A DNA stretch of 64,000 bases, taken from assembly GCA_020226215.1 (NCBI GenBank), contig CM035228.1, positions 983,901 through 1,047,900 of the forward strand, read 5' to 3'. This DNA comes from Sindora glabra (taxonomy: Eukaryota; Streptophyta; Magnoliopsida; Fabales; Fabaceae). Shown piece after piece: positions 1-11,066 of the stretch. The notes under the pieces are model-generated. The model ran no database searches. It worked only from the letters and a program-made list of their open reading frames with translations, and was not told the origin of the DNA. The stretch's first letter is position 1. Each line of letters starts with the position of its first letter. The translations under genes were made by a program, and so were the position numbers.

Positions 1-965
1 TTTTAACACTTCAACCCAAAGGCCATTACAAATATTATATAACCTCTATGCAAATTTCAATAGGCAAGCCTCTTTCATTTTTATCAAGTTTTGGAAACCT
101 AATCCACTAAAAGCTTTATCTCGACACACTTTTGACCAAACTACCATATATAATGTTCAATCGCTTACCTCATGACCCCTGATAAAAGCTCATTCAAGCT
201 TTTCTATTTTCAAAATTATAATGTTCAAGATTGAAGCAAGTTGTATAGTATATATAAGAATAGATTATAGCAATGATTTTGCCAACATGACTCTCCCAAC
301 CATAGATAAACATTTAGGTTTCTAACTAGCTAAACAACTCAAAACTTTTTAAACCAAATGTCCGCACGTATCTTTGGTAACCCTTTTATGCACTAAAGAG
401 ACACCTAGTTACACACCTAGATTTGATGAATGAGAAAAGCCACTTTTATTAAGAATTTTGGTTCTTAAATTTTCTTTAACATTCATGGAGAAAAAGATGT
501 GAGTCTTTACATTATTAATTTTTTGGCTAAACACTTGACAAATAATCTTCAAACAGTCTATAATAGTATCAATTGCATTTTCTATTGCTTTCCCAAATAA
601 TAGAAAATTGTCTATAAACATTAAATGAGAAATAAGAGGTCCTATCTAACCCACTCTTATTGGAATTCATTCTTTCCTTGTAATTGCATCATAAATAATG
701 TATGATAATTTATCCATGCATAATACAAAAATGGAAGGGGAAATGGGATCCCCTTATCTAATTTCTTTAGTAGGATAAAATTCTTCAATTTTACTATTAT
801 TCCACATGACATTAAAGAATGTAGAGGAGATCTAAACTAATGTCAAGTTGATGAAACTATTATAAACCAAAATTGTAGAAAGACTTCCAAAATGATAAAT
901 TATTATCCAATATCTTAATAAAAAATGTAATTGAAATTTATTTAGGCTCATGAACTAGCTTGAAC
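1..965 (-). pseudogene. LINE (L1-type) reverse transcriptase fragment
   Basis: Reading the minus strand from about 965 down to the window edge gives broken but clearly collinear L1-type ORF2 sequence. The segment near 730-770 reads IR*GDPISPSIFVLCMDKL, the GDP block of non-LTR reverse transcriptase with a stop where Q is normal. The active-site block near 600-620 reads MFIDNFLLFGKA, where the family has FADD followed by LLLF, so one catalytic Asp is lost. Downstream, LVHKRVTKDTCGHLV and CLSMVGRVMLAKSLL match the conserved C-terminal part of plant LINE RT. At least six in-frame stops are present. The rest of the element lies left of the window. No poly(A) tail or target duplication can be seen. 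It is a dead 3' portion of a retroposon. The family call is secure; the exact 5' limit is not. Confidence 0.88.
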
Positions 966-1080
966 CATTTTGATCCATATCCCGTTAAACTAAATTCATT
1001 TAGAATAAAATTTTTATTGACCTAAATTTTTCTAATCTACTCCCACCAAATCTACTGACCACAAGCCCCCACCCAAGAGA

Positions 1081-1265
1081 GGTTAAATTACTGTATTACT
1101 ATTTTTTCGAAAACTTATTTTCATTTTACCGTTGTTTAAAAATATATTACCAAAATATACGCCATAGGGGGAGGCGTCACTTGGGATGGCGTCCACGGGA
1201 GGGAGGTGCCATCCACGGTGGCGCCTCTGGGCATCCTTAAGGGTGCCATTCAAAATGGCGCCCTC
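1081..1265 (+). repeat. MULE outer left end with eroded GGCGCC module
   Basis: AT-rich terminal sequence is followed by a GC-rich stretch at about 1,165-1,265 with GGCGTC, GGTGCC and GGCGCC hexamers arranged in inverted pairs. It aligns with the better preserved ends at 12,660-12,843 (inverted) and 15,766-15,935 (direct). Many GGCGCC sites here differ by single C-to-T or G-to-A changes, consistent with decay of methylated cytosines. Confidence 0.75.
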
Positions 1266-3300
1266 ACTTTGTAATTTTTATTTTTAAAATTTTAATTTTG
1301 ATGTCATTTCAAAATAAAAATTGTAAAGATAAATAATATGTGATTGTGACTTAAAATAAATTTTTAAAAATAAATTACTCATTTCATAATTATATTTGAT
1401 GTCATAAAAAATATGTTAACTCCACTTTGATATTTAATACATAAATTTATTATAGGAATTAAATAAGAAAGTAGTTAATAATAATATATTTAATAAAAAT
1501 AATAAATATTTAGTAAATAATTGAATATTATTAGAATAAAATATAGGATCAATAAAGAAAATTACATAATTTATATTAATATCTCTCAAAATTTGATCCA
1601 ATGACACTTAATATTTATCATTTTTCAGAATTATAAACTTTCACTGTTCGAAATTATATTATTATAAGTAATTATTTAATACATTATTACACATAAGCAA
1701 ATTTATTAAATTATTCAATAATATTCTTTATATACGAAGTTGAAGATTATTAAAAATGAAAAGAAATATAACGAAATAGATATTTCTTTTTATTTTATAT
1801 TTATTCCAATAATATTCTCGCTACTTTGTATTTATTTCAATAAAATTATTTTTATTTTGCAACAAAATAAATACAAAATGACGAAGTTGAAGATAGTTGA
1901 AAATTAAAAAAAATGTGGTTATTTCATTGCAAAAATCTTTTCATTTTGTAATGAAATTAAAATTATAACATGAATTAATTCTTTTTTATTTCATCACAAT
2001 GATAAAATATTTTGGCAATGAAAGGCAAAAGTACTGATTTACTGTTTGTTTAGAAACTATTATTCATTTTACCGTTCCTTTGAAATATTTTATCAAAATA
2101 CGCACAGAAGATACGCACAGCGGCAGAGAGACGCCAAATGGCGTGTCAAGGGATGCCAGACGAAATAGCGCCGTTAGCGCTCAAGGGAAGGTACGCCAGG
2201 CGATATGGCGCCTTTGGCCTACGGCACCCTCACTCCTCATTTCTAAGTTAATTAGCCGGTGACCGTGTCTACTGTGGATCTAAAAGACTTGAATTTTGGT
2301 ATTGTACATGGCCAGCATCCCCATCTACGTTGACAATTGTGCTACATGTTTTGACCTCAATATTTAGTGGACTCAACTCATAACGTATTGAATAAACTTA
2401 GTATTTAATGTTATTTACAAGGATGATGGTTATTTATCCTTCAAATATTATAATTAATATTATTAATTTTTTTATATTTATTATAACTATTTATTCCTTT
2501 CGTCACTAATAATATTAAAATAAATAATAACAAAAAATTTAATTAAAAAAATTATATATTTCAAATTATGAAGAGAAAATTTATTAATTTATTTTAATAT
2601 TGTTTATGTATTTTAACATGGTAAATAAATAAAATAATAAATAATTATAACAATTATGAAAATAAAAAATTAATAATGTTAGTTATTAAATTTGGGAGAT
2701 GTCATTATCATTATTTTAAAAAAAACTAAATATTCTAATTATTTTAAAGTTTATTATTTCCTATTATTTATATATTAACTTAAAATTCTCTCGCGTTGTG
2801 TGCCTCGACCGCCCTCAGAGTCGCCATTTAGTTTGGCGTCTCTCCGTCGCTGTGTGTATTTTGGTAAAATATTTTGAAAGAACAGTAAAATAAAAAATAA
2901 TTTTTTGAAGAAATAGTAAGTCGATACTTTTGCCCAACGAGATGTGGAACATGGAATAATCCTTATCGTTAGAAAGAAATAAACACACATTATTTTAAAA
3001 AATTTGTAATTAATTTATGTTTATTAATAATTTATAATAATTAAAGTTATGAAAATAAAATACTAAATGAGAGAATAAAATTCTAGTTAGAAGGATGTTA
3101 TTAGAAAAAATTACATATATTTGATACGTTATATGAGAATTGAATTGATTGTGTATTTGTTAGAAGAATTGGTAATTAAAATCGATATAAGTACCTACGC
3201 AAGAAGATAAAAATGTTGTAATAATCAAAATCATCCTAAATGTTGATGTTTGGCAATAAAGTAGTAAGATAGATGTGCATAAATATACAATAAACATGAA
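1266..3300. mobile_element. MULE arm, subterminal region with a nested MULE
   Basis: This non-coding AT-rich part of the left arm runs up to the 3' end of the PMD pseudogene. It is collinear with 11,070-12,650 (inverted) and 15,940-17,530 (direct). It contains the nested MULE at 2,024-2,934. The segment from about 2,770 to 3,185 is absent from both other copies. Confidence 0.7.
2024..2934. mobile_element. Nested non-autonomous MULE inside the left arm
   Basis: Both ends start GGCAAAAGTA when read inward: 2,024 onward, and the complement of 2,934 backward. They share about 110 bp of inverted similarity that includes TATTTTA(T/C)CAAAATAC and GAGAGACGCC. The interior is AT-rich with no coding sequence. 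The 9-bp flanks are imperfect; using the better preserved relatives of the left flank, CAATGAGAG compares with CAACGAGAT on the right, 7 of 9 bases. The copies at 11.1-11.9 kb and 16.7-17.4 kb keep the left end but lack the right end, so they carry a later deletion. Confidence 0.65.
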
Positions 3301-3308
3301 AAAGAAAG

Positions 3309-5663
3309 CTAATGTTTACGTAAGTGATGTCCAGTCTCACATCCAGGATCGATAATGTGGCAACCATATCTACTAACCCTCTGCGCAGGCTCGAGAGTCA
3401 CATCTCCGATGTTTGTGTCTCCCTTACCTCCAGCTCTCGCTCTGCCTCCACTTCTATCTCTATCTACAAGCTCTGAGTTATCTATCATCATGCCACCAAG
3501 TGCTGATCCCTGATCCTGAGTATGTAGATCAAATGCAGGACGATATGGCTGTGATGGACCAGCATCACCGGAAGGAAAGACATGGAATGAAGATGAAACT
3601 CCTAGTATATGTGGAAATGCCTGGAATGAGGATGGAACTCCAGAAGTAAACTAGTACATTTGGGATGATGACGGACCATATAATGCAGCCGGGAACATGA
3701 TAGAGGATGAAGGATCATCAGGTGCAGTAGGGTACATATGAGATGAGACAGTAACATTTGGCATCATCATCATGGTGTCCTGGGCAGTCGATGGTGGAGT
3801 TTGTTGCACTGTCAAAGCGGACAGAACATCAGCCTGCGACGTAGGTCGTGGAGCAGTGCTACGTCGTTGATGAGAACGAGGCTGATCATAGTCACCATCC
3901 ACAGGGTCTGGGATATGATGGGCATGAGGAGCTGGCTCCGCATGTGAGTCAATAATCACATGATCAACCTCCTGAATGGCATGAAGGATGGAGTCCGTCG
4001 CTGATCTAAGTGCATCAAAGGTGAACCTAGACTGCCCTTCAGGTGTAGTGAAGTCCTGTAGTGTGGACACCTCATCTACCTGTGCAAATTTTTGACGTTA
4101 AAGTTAGTTACAATACTAATGCATGGGAAGAAAATCAGACACAGAAAACTAGCACGAAGTATTACCACAAGGTCTAGCGCTCCCCCAACGGGTGTAATAC
4201 ATCGCTTGGTAACCTATCTGTACCATGCCATGTAATCGGATCGTGGGCCTAGAACTAGTTGTATGATCGGCTCCGCGATAGCGCGCAATGGGCCTCCGCC
4301 ACCTGCTTCGGTGGCTCAGGAATAGCCTGGCGTAGTCCAAACTGCCGAAAAACCCTATCTGGCTGGTGCCACTCGACAATCTGAAAGTGAATGAGCAGCA
4401 CCATTGCTGTCCACATGTCACTCCCGTCAAAATAATACTAAAGCAGTGATGCGGTGACCATCTTAGTGTACAGGATCCAGACGATTTGAAATTACAAATT
4501 TATGCAAATCATTTAAATGCGATAATGAAATGGACAAAGCCCTGAAATAAAAATATACATTATCCCCTACATACTTGGTCGAGTCGAAAACGATCTAGCA
4601 CGTATCTGTAATAGGGTAGGCTGTGTGCCGGACTATCCTGGAACGTCTTTTGAAAGTGCCATTTACCAAGTACAATAACTAAGTTAAACAACTTCAAAGT
4701 CAACTTAATTATAAGTGCAAGTTGAAAAATTTTCTAACCTGCAGGTTAGAGGGCCAATCCCTGCATCCCCCTCTAGTATGTCTGAAATAGTAATCGCGAG
4801 GGCGATAGTGGGAAATCTATCCCATGCCCAGAGCTGTAGTAGTAGGCAACACCCTTCTATCTTCCTGTAATCCGGAGCAGTGGCCTTACAGAGCTCTCTC
4901 TACAGATAGGCCAAGCAAGCAGATCCCCAACTGTACGCCCAACCTCATGTAAGTCTCTGAGCAAGGGTAAGTGCATGAGGTGGACATATGTGCCAGAGTG
5001 GTCTGGAAATAACGTCCCACCAATGAGAAGCAAAATATAGGCCCGGGTGAATCTCTACACTGTCACCTCATCCGCATCATCTGGAAGATGAGTGAAATGT
5101 CTCTCCAACCAACTCATCCTCAATCGCCCCCCTCTGATGATATTCTCATCCACCAGTAACTGCAGTCACAGATACTCCTCTATCAGGGCTCCCCATCCCC
5201 ACACAGTGGGTCTCGTCACTGCTCGACCGTTAATGGGTAGGCTGAGCTGGAAGGCAACATCCTGTAATATAATAGTCGTCTCCCCCTGCGGCATGTGAAA
5301 GGTGCGTGTCTCCGGCCTCCACCTCTCTACAAAAGCACTGATCAACTGATGGTTAATCGGCACAAACTCGCACATCGCCAGACCGTAAAAACCTGCCTCT
5401 CGTAATAAGGGGACAATCAACTCCGGCGGTTGTTGGTGATGGTAGTGATGAGCTCTTCGAATCCTCAGCACACGGTCAGGCTGTAAAAAAAAATTACTAA
5501 TTATTGCGTCTGACAATTCAGAAACTGTTCAACTAACTTTATTAAGATGTAAATATTTCCATACATGGCCTGCCCAAATCGACTGGGATATGTGTAAGGC
5601 CTGAGCCGTCAGCAGTGAAGGATCCTGTGGTCCAGGATCAACGCGTCGGGATGTGGATGCCAT
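3309..5663 (-). pseudogene. Plant mobile domain (PMD, MAIN-like) protein pseudogene, left arm
   Basis: Exon 1 (5,663-5,538) encodes 42 residues starting MASTSRRVDPGPQDPSLL and ends at a GTTAGT donor. Exon 2 begins at 5,480 after a T-rich tract ending ACAG and continues PDRVLRIRRAHHYHH, then AGFYGLAMCEFVPINHQLI, ETRTFHMPQGETTIILQDV and TVWGWGALIEEYL, typical of the transposon-type PMD (PF10536) family. A stop directly follows EEYL, with further stops downstream. The C-terminal exon (4,070-3,309) is Pro/Ser-rich and ends in a Gly/Arg/Ala-rich stretch and a His/Cys tail (YGCHIIDPGCETGHHL). PMD proteins accompany MULE transposases in some plant families; their role in transposition is unknown. 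This copy retains about 800 bp that the right-arm copy has lost. Confidence 0.85.
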
Positions 5664-5733
5664 CTGCCACGATAAGAATTGCATTAAGGTGGAATCTAAA
5701 CATACACTAAAGATACACACAAGAATTTATAGC

Positions 5734-5911
5734 ACTTGGACGATTGAAGTAATTTGTTAACATTACTGGTAATGGGGTCATATATATATACTTAATGGTC
5801 TGCAGTTTTACAATAATCAAATAAATCACATCATCCGACCGTTACACTTATGACATTGGTTAACATACTTCGTAACATACGTCTGCAAAAGTAAAAAATA
5901 AAATCAACGTG
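5734..5911 (+). repeat. Inner end of left arm, inverted partner of 8,786-8,965
   Basis: The segment from ACTTGGACGATT through CATCATCCGACCGTTACACT to the end of the transposase frame matches the complement of 8,786-8,965. It marks how far inward the inverted duplication reaches: the right arm ends at the position equal to the last codons of the transposase. Position 5,720-5,745 also represents the unfilled version of the foldback insertion site at 8,973. Confidence 0.8.
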
Positions 5912-8678
5912 AAGAAAGGCTTTCCTCTCCATGTAGCAGTGGGCAGCTCCTACAATTATGACCTTTCGTCTTACAAAGATCGCATTTTTGCTTGACACCA
6001 CTCTCTTGAGGCCAATCCATCTCATTTCTGATCCAGGTTGACTTTGGTCGTCCCTTTGCACGCAATCTTCCATAATTTGGAACCAGGACAGGAAATGGTG
6101 GTAGGTTATTCCATTGCGATCACTCCCCGATCGGCTACCACTCAGATTTGTAGCAATTGAATAGTGTGTCAAGCCTGTATACAGGATCGACATATGGTTC
6201 CCACGATATGTTCAGTGAGGCACAAGCAGCAATAATATGAGCACAAGGATACCTATATGCTTGGAATTGTCCACATTCACATTGCCTTTTATCTAATAAC
6301 ACTTAAACGACCTTTCCACATGATCCCCTGGCCATATCAGGGCCCTCCACCACCTCAAAGCTAGTTCCTTGTTTATTATAAGCACGACCGTGGTAAGAAG
6401 AAGCACGTGACTGGATAGTCGCAAGCTCCTATCTGAATCTGCTTACGTATATGTGACCTTGTTGTAGTTCAACATGTGCTTCTTTTGCCCTTTCCACAAA
6501 GTGCTTGACACATCTGTAGTATGTTTGCTGAACAAGGCTTGTGATTAGTAGCTTCCTTAATCCTTTGAAGAGGCTATTGATGCACTCTACTATATTAGTC
6601 GTCATATGACCATTTCTTCTGCCTTCGTCATAAGCAAGCATCCACTTCTCCATCGGAATAGCGGTCAACTTCTTGTGGATCTTCTCATTGACTTTGCTAA
6701 GGTTGTCCAATCTCTCCATGGCCTTTTCCTAACTGGGTTCATATGCTGAACAGAAGGAGACAAATAGGTTAACCAGATTGAACTACCAGATACACAAATT
6801 TATAGATGAAAGGTTCAACAAAGAAATTGTGCTATAAGGCGTACCAATCTTAAGGATAGCTTTCTTGACATTGTCATCCCTGCATTTCTTGCGAATGTTG
6901 CTAGCAATATGTCTGATACAGTACCGGTGAAAAGCATGAGGAGGCTGCCATCCTAGGCCTTCGATGGCTATAGCATCTTTTATAGTTCGGTGTCGATCTG
7001 ATATTAGGCATATTCCTTACTGGTTCGTAACATTTACCCGTAGTAATTCCAAAAACCAACTACAATTTTCATAGTTCTCCTTGTCAACAATGGCAAAAGC
7101 AAGAGGAACGGGACATTTGTTACCGTCCTAGGTCGCAGCAATCAATAGCACGCCTCTGTACTTGCCATATAGATGCGTTCCGTCTACTTGTATGAATTGT
7201 TTGCAGTAGGGAAATGCGGCAATGCATGGCTTGAAAGCCTAGAAAACTCAGTTGAAAACATGTTTTTATGGATCAACACGGTTGTCAACTGTAACGAATT
7301 CTCCTGACTCCAATTTAAGCAGAGCTTGGTCACAGTAGCCTAAAATGTCCAACCATTTGGGGAGCACTTCATATGATTTATCCCAATCATCGTACATCTT
7401 GACAATTGCCTTTTGTTTTACCTTTTATGCTTTTCTATACGAAATCTTATACCCGTACATGCCTTCCACCCTCTCTTGAATAAGCAAGATTGGAACATCT
7501 TGCTTCACTTTAATCATCTCCTGTATCAAGGAACTGATATACTCAGAGTCAAGAGACTTGTGATCCTGTGTCAAACTGGTATTAACACATGTGTGAGGCC
7601 CTGAAAATCTAGTTATTATCCAAGTGTTAGAATTCTTCAGATTGGTCGCTCTGAGGCGGAATTTGCATTCATCCCCGTAATTATCACACTTCACACTCAA
7701 TCTTCTAGTATCCTACTCCTCCATGTAATAACTGTGGTGCCTTCTGATGTGATAATGCTTCGTTGCAGCAATTAATGCCTCCTTGCAATTAAACTTTTGT
7801 CCAACCTGTAAGCCCTCTATGCCGTAATCATAACTTAGTTTCATTATTTCCAGAAATTCATTAGGATTCCTTATGGCATCCCAATCAATGTGAGAGAAGA
7901 CAGCAGCTTGAGGGACACCACATGATGTCTGTGCAGCATTGTCACTCCTCACTCGTCGCGTTGCAACACTGTCTCCATGTGTAGTTACACGTTCTTCATC
8001 ATCAGTGTCACGATCATCATTGCTACTGCAAGACACCTTATCGTCTTCAAAACCAGACTCAAGGTGCCCATCCATGAATATAGGATCAGTGGATTCTTCC
8101 TCTACGACCGGTAAGGCACTTATTGATCCCATCATGGTATGTGATATATTTCTTAGGAAAACACCTAGAACAGATGAGTCCAATGCAGGAGTATAACTAT
8201 CAGAAATGTGGAACTCGATTCCACCCGTGTAAGGAAGGCCTTCCCGCACCATCGAACAACTAGTACTGACATTAGCTGTTGGATCCACAGGTGATCTAGT
8301 TGTTGGAACTCTTTCTTGTGAACCCAGGTTGGTAGCGTGCAGTTCGGGTATGATCACCTCCGCGTACAACTCCATTGCTGTCATCGTCGGATGTTGTTCG
8401 TAACTTGCTATGGCACATGCCAAGTCTTTATCGTCGTCCAATTCGTATGCCATATATTGAGCCTCTGTTTGATGCTGTGGAAACCTGTAAACAATTTTCC
8501 CCACGGCTTGATATTGGTGAAGCTTCAGTCAGGCATGAATTCTCTCACGTAAAACATCAATACTGCTGCATCCTCTCAATTTCAATGCCTTTGGGGGAGG
8601 TCTATCGTATATTACTCCCATCAATCCCTCAATCATTGTACCATTTGAATATATAAAAGCAATTAAACTTTTCTTCAT
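5904..8678 (-). pseudogene. MULE (MuDR-type) transposase pseudogene
   Basis: Start chosen at 8,678 because the frame opens MKKSLIAFIYSNGTMIEGL and joins the longer open part at VGKIVYRFPQ through a single in-frame TGA. In order: an acidic N-terminal region; a MuDR-type DNA-binding domain near KCDNYGDECKFRLRATN (about 7,690-7,650); the MULE catalytic domain with a first Asp in VDGTHLYGKYRGVLLIAAT, a second in ISDRHRTIKDAI and the HRYCIRHIASNI block; a 99-bp intron (6,844-6,746, GT-AG); a SWIM zinc finger CECGQFQAYRYPCAHII; and a CCHC-like knuckle CDLCKTKGHNCRSC. It ends ESLSSR* at 5,904. Several stops interrupt it. It sits between the inverted arms, transcribed in the same direction as the left PMD pseudogene. 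It would have cut and moved DNA in the nucleus; it is now inactive. Confidence 0.9.
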
Positions 8679-8972
8679 CTCGTTACTTTTAGCTGCAAAA
8701 TATTTACTGCACCCTCACAATTGACACATATTATCATATACAATTTTTGTTCTTACAAACGAATGAACCAGTATTTAATATTACACCTTAATTTTTATTA
8801 TTTACTTTCGCATATATGTTATAAAGTATGTTAACTAATATCATAAGTGTAACGGTCGGATGATGTATTTTTTTTATGGTTGTAAAATTACACATCATTA
8901 TGTATATATATGTTACCCCATTACTAGTAATGTGAACCGACCATTAGTTAATCGTCCAAGTGTATACAAATT

Positions 8973-9399
8973 GGTTAAAATACTAAAATACGGATATTTT
9001 ATAAACTTTTTTTCGCTTTACTACGGTTTCGAAAGTATTTACCGAAGTACGCAGGGCGCCACATTGTATGGCGTGATTGGGCGTCCGCTGAAGGCGCCTT
9101 TCAACATGGCGCATTTGCTGCACCTAGCCTGAAGGGGGGAAAGGGGTTGGGAGGCGCCATTTCACTTGGCGCCTCCCCTGATTTTAAAACTGGGAGGCGC
9201 TAAGTGAAATGGCGCCTCCCAGCTCCTTCCACTGATACAACAAGCTTGGTGCAGCGAAGGCGCCTTGTTGAAAGGCGCCTTCAGCAGACGCCCAATCACG
9301 CCATACAGTGCGGCGCCCTGTGTACTTTGGTAAATACTTTTAAAATCACGGTAAAGTGAAAAAAAGTTTATAAAATATCTGTATTTTGGTATTTTAACC
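8973..9399. mobile_element. 427-bp foldback MULE with perfect 9-bp target duplication
   Basis: Ends read GGTTAAAATAC inward from both sides. The two halves are inverted copies of about 200 bp meeting at an axis near 9,186. The flanks carry a perfect 9-bp direct repeat, ATACAAATT, at 8,964-8,972 and 9,400-9,408. The homologous position of the left arm (about 5,720-5,745) lacks the insert, giving an independent empty-site check. It has no coding capacity. The core is GC-rich with repeated GGCGCC hexamers. Confidence 0.93.
9045..9302. repeat. GGCGCC hairpin cluster
   Basis: At least six GGCGCC hexamers occur here, most in pairs separated by about 9 bases, so that each pair can form a short hairpin. 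The clearest is GGGAGGCGCC, 8 bases, GGCGCCTCCC at 9,151-9,178; a similar but imperfect unit follows at about 9,194-9,221. The cluster is itself palindromic about 9,186. GC content is far above the surrounding DNA. Confidence 0.85.
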
Positions 9400-9497
9400 A
9401 TACAAATTCTTATGTTGAACTTTGTACTTAAATTGCACAAGTCTGTTAACTTAGTGTGTGTTTAAATTTCATTATAATGCAATGCTTGTCGGGGCAG

Positions 9498-11066
9498 ATG
9501 GCAACCACATCCCGACGCATTGATCCTGGACCACGGGATCCTTCACTACTGACGGCTCAGGCCTCACACATATTCCAGTCGATTTGGGCAGGCCATGTAT
9601 GGAAATAGTTAGATCTTAATAAACTTGGTTAAACCATTTCTGAATTGTTAGACGTGATAATTGGTGATTTTTTTTCTTTTGCAGCCTGACCGTGTGCTCA
9701 GGATTCGACGAGCTCATCACTACCATTACTAGCAGCCGCTAGAGTTGATTGTCCCTTTTTTACGAGAGGCAGGCTTTTACGGCTTGGCGATGTGCGAGTT
9801 TGTGCTGATCGACCATCAGTTGATCAGTGCTTTTGTAGAGAGGTGGAGGCCGGAGACACACGCCTTTCACATGCCTCAGGGAAAGACGACTATTACCCTG
9901 CAGGATGTTACTTTTCAACTCGGCCTACCTATTGACGGTCGAGTAGTGACGGGACCCACTGTGTGGGGATGGGGAGCCTTGATAGAGGAGTATTTGGGAC
10001 TCCAGTTACCGGTGGATGAGAATGTCATCAGAGGGGGGCGACTGAGGATGAGTTAGTTGGAGAGGCATTTCACTCATCTTCCAGATGATGCGGATGAGGT
10101 GACAGTGCAGAGATTCGTCCGGGCTTACATTTTACGTCTCATTGGTGGGACGTTATTTCCAGACCATTCCGGCACATATGTCCACCTCATGCACTTACCC
10201 TTGATCGGACACTTATTGCATGCTAGTTTTCTGTATCTGATTTTCTTTAAATGCACTAGTGTTATAACTAACTTTAATGTCAAAAATTTGCACAGGTAGA
10301 TGAGGTTTCCACACTACAGGACTTCACTACCCCTGAGGGGCAGGCTATGTTCACCTTCGATGCACTTAGATCAGCGACAGAGTCTATCCTTCATGCCATT
10401 CAGGAGGTTGATCATGTGATTATTAACTCACATGCGGAGCCAGCTCCTCATGCCCATCATATCCCAGACCCTGCGGAGGGCGACCATGATCAGCCTCGCT
10501 CTCCCCGACAACATAGCACTGCTCCATGACATACGTCGCAGGCTGATGTTCCGTCCGCTTCGACAATGCAGCAGATTCCACCTTCGACTGCCCAGGAGAC
10601 CATGACGATGATGCCTGATGTTACTGCCTCATCTCATGTGTACCCTACTGCACCTGATGATCCTTCATCCTCCACCATGTTCCCGGCTGCACTATATGGG
10701 CCGTCGTCATCCCAGATATACCAGTTTCCTCCTGGTGTTCCATCCTCATTCCAGGCATTTTCACACATACCAGGAGTTTCATCTTCATTCTATGCCTTTC
10801 CTTCCGATGATGCTGGTCCATCGCAGCCATATCGTTCTGCATTTAATTGGCATACTCAGGATCAGGGATTAGCACATGGTGGCATGATGACAGACGATTC
10901 AGAGCTTGTAGATAGAGGTAGGGGTGGAGGCAGAGCGGGAGCTGGAGGTAAAGGAGACACAGACACCGGGGATGTGACTCCCGAGCCTGCGCAGAGGGTT
11001 AATAGATGCGGCTGCCACATTACCGATCCTAGATGTGGGACTGGACATCACTTACGTAGGCATTAG
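9498..11066 (+). pseudogene. Plant mobile domain (PMD) protein pseudogene, right arm
   Basis: Inverted copy of the left-arm PMD. Exon 1 opens MATTSRRIDPGPRDPSLL at 9,498 but carries a TAG after HVWK. Exon 2 starts at 9,685 after a pyrimidine tract ending GCAG and reads PDRVLRIRRAHH, then an in-frame TAG, then PLELIVPFLREAGFYGLAMCE with the TVWGWGALIEEYL block. The open stretch 9,745-10,056 ends in a TAG after RLRMS; the frame continues ERHFTHLPDDADEVTV. About 800 bp present in the left copy is deleted near 10,205-10,225. The C-terminal exon (about 10,300-11,066) has the Pro/Ser-rich region, a Gly/Arg-rich run and the tail CGCHITDPRCGTGHHL. Non-functional, but less interrupted in the C-terminal part than the left copy. 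Confidence 0.85.

Noticed and set aside
7939..8656. Plus-strand open frames opposite the MULE transposase
   Set aside because: They are shadow frames of the minus-strand pseudogene and have no recognisable domain.
9498..10299. Functional PMD gene in the right arm
   Set aside because: In-frame stops in exon 1 and exon 2 and an 800-bp internal deletion.
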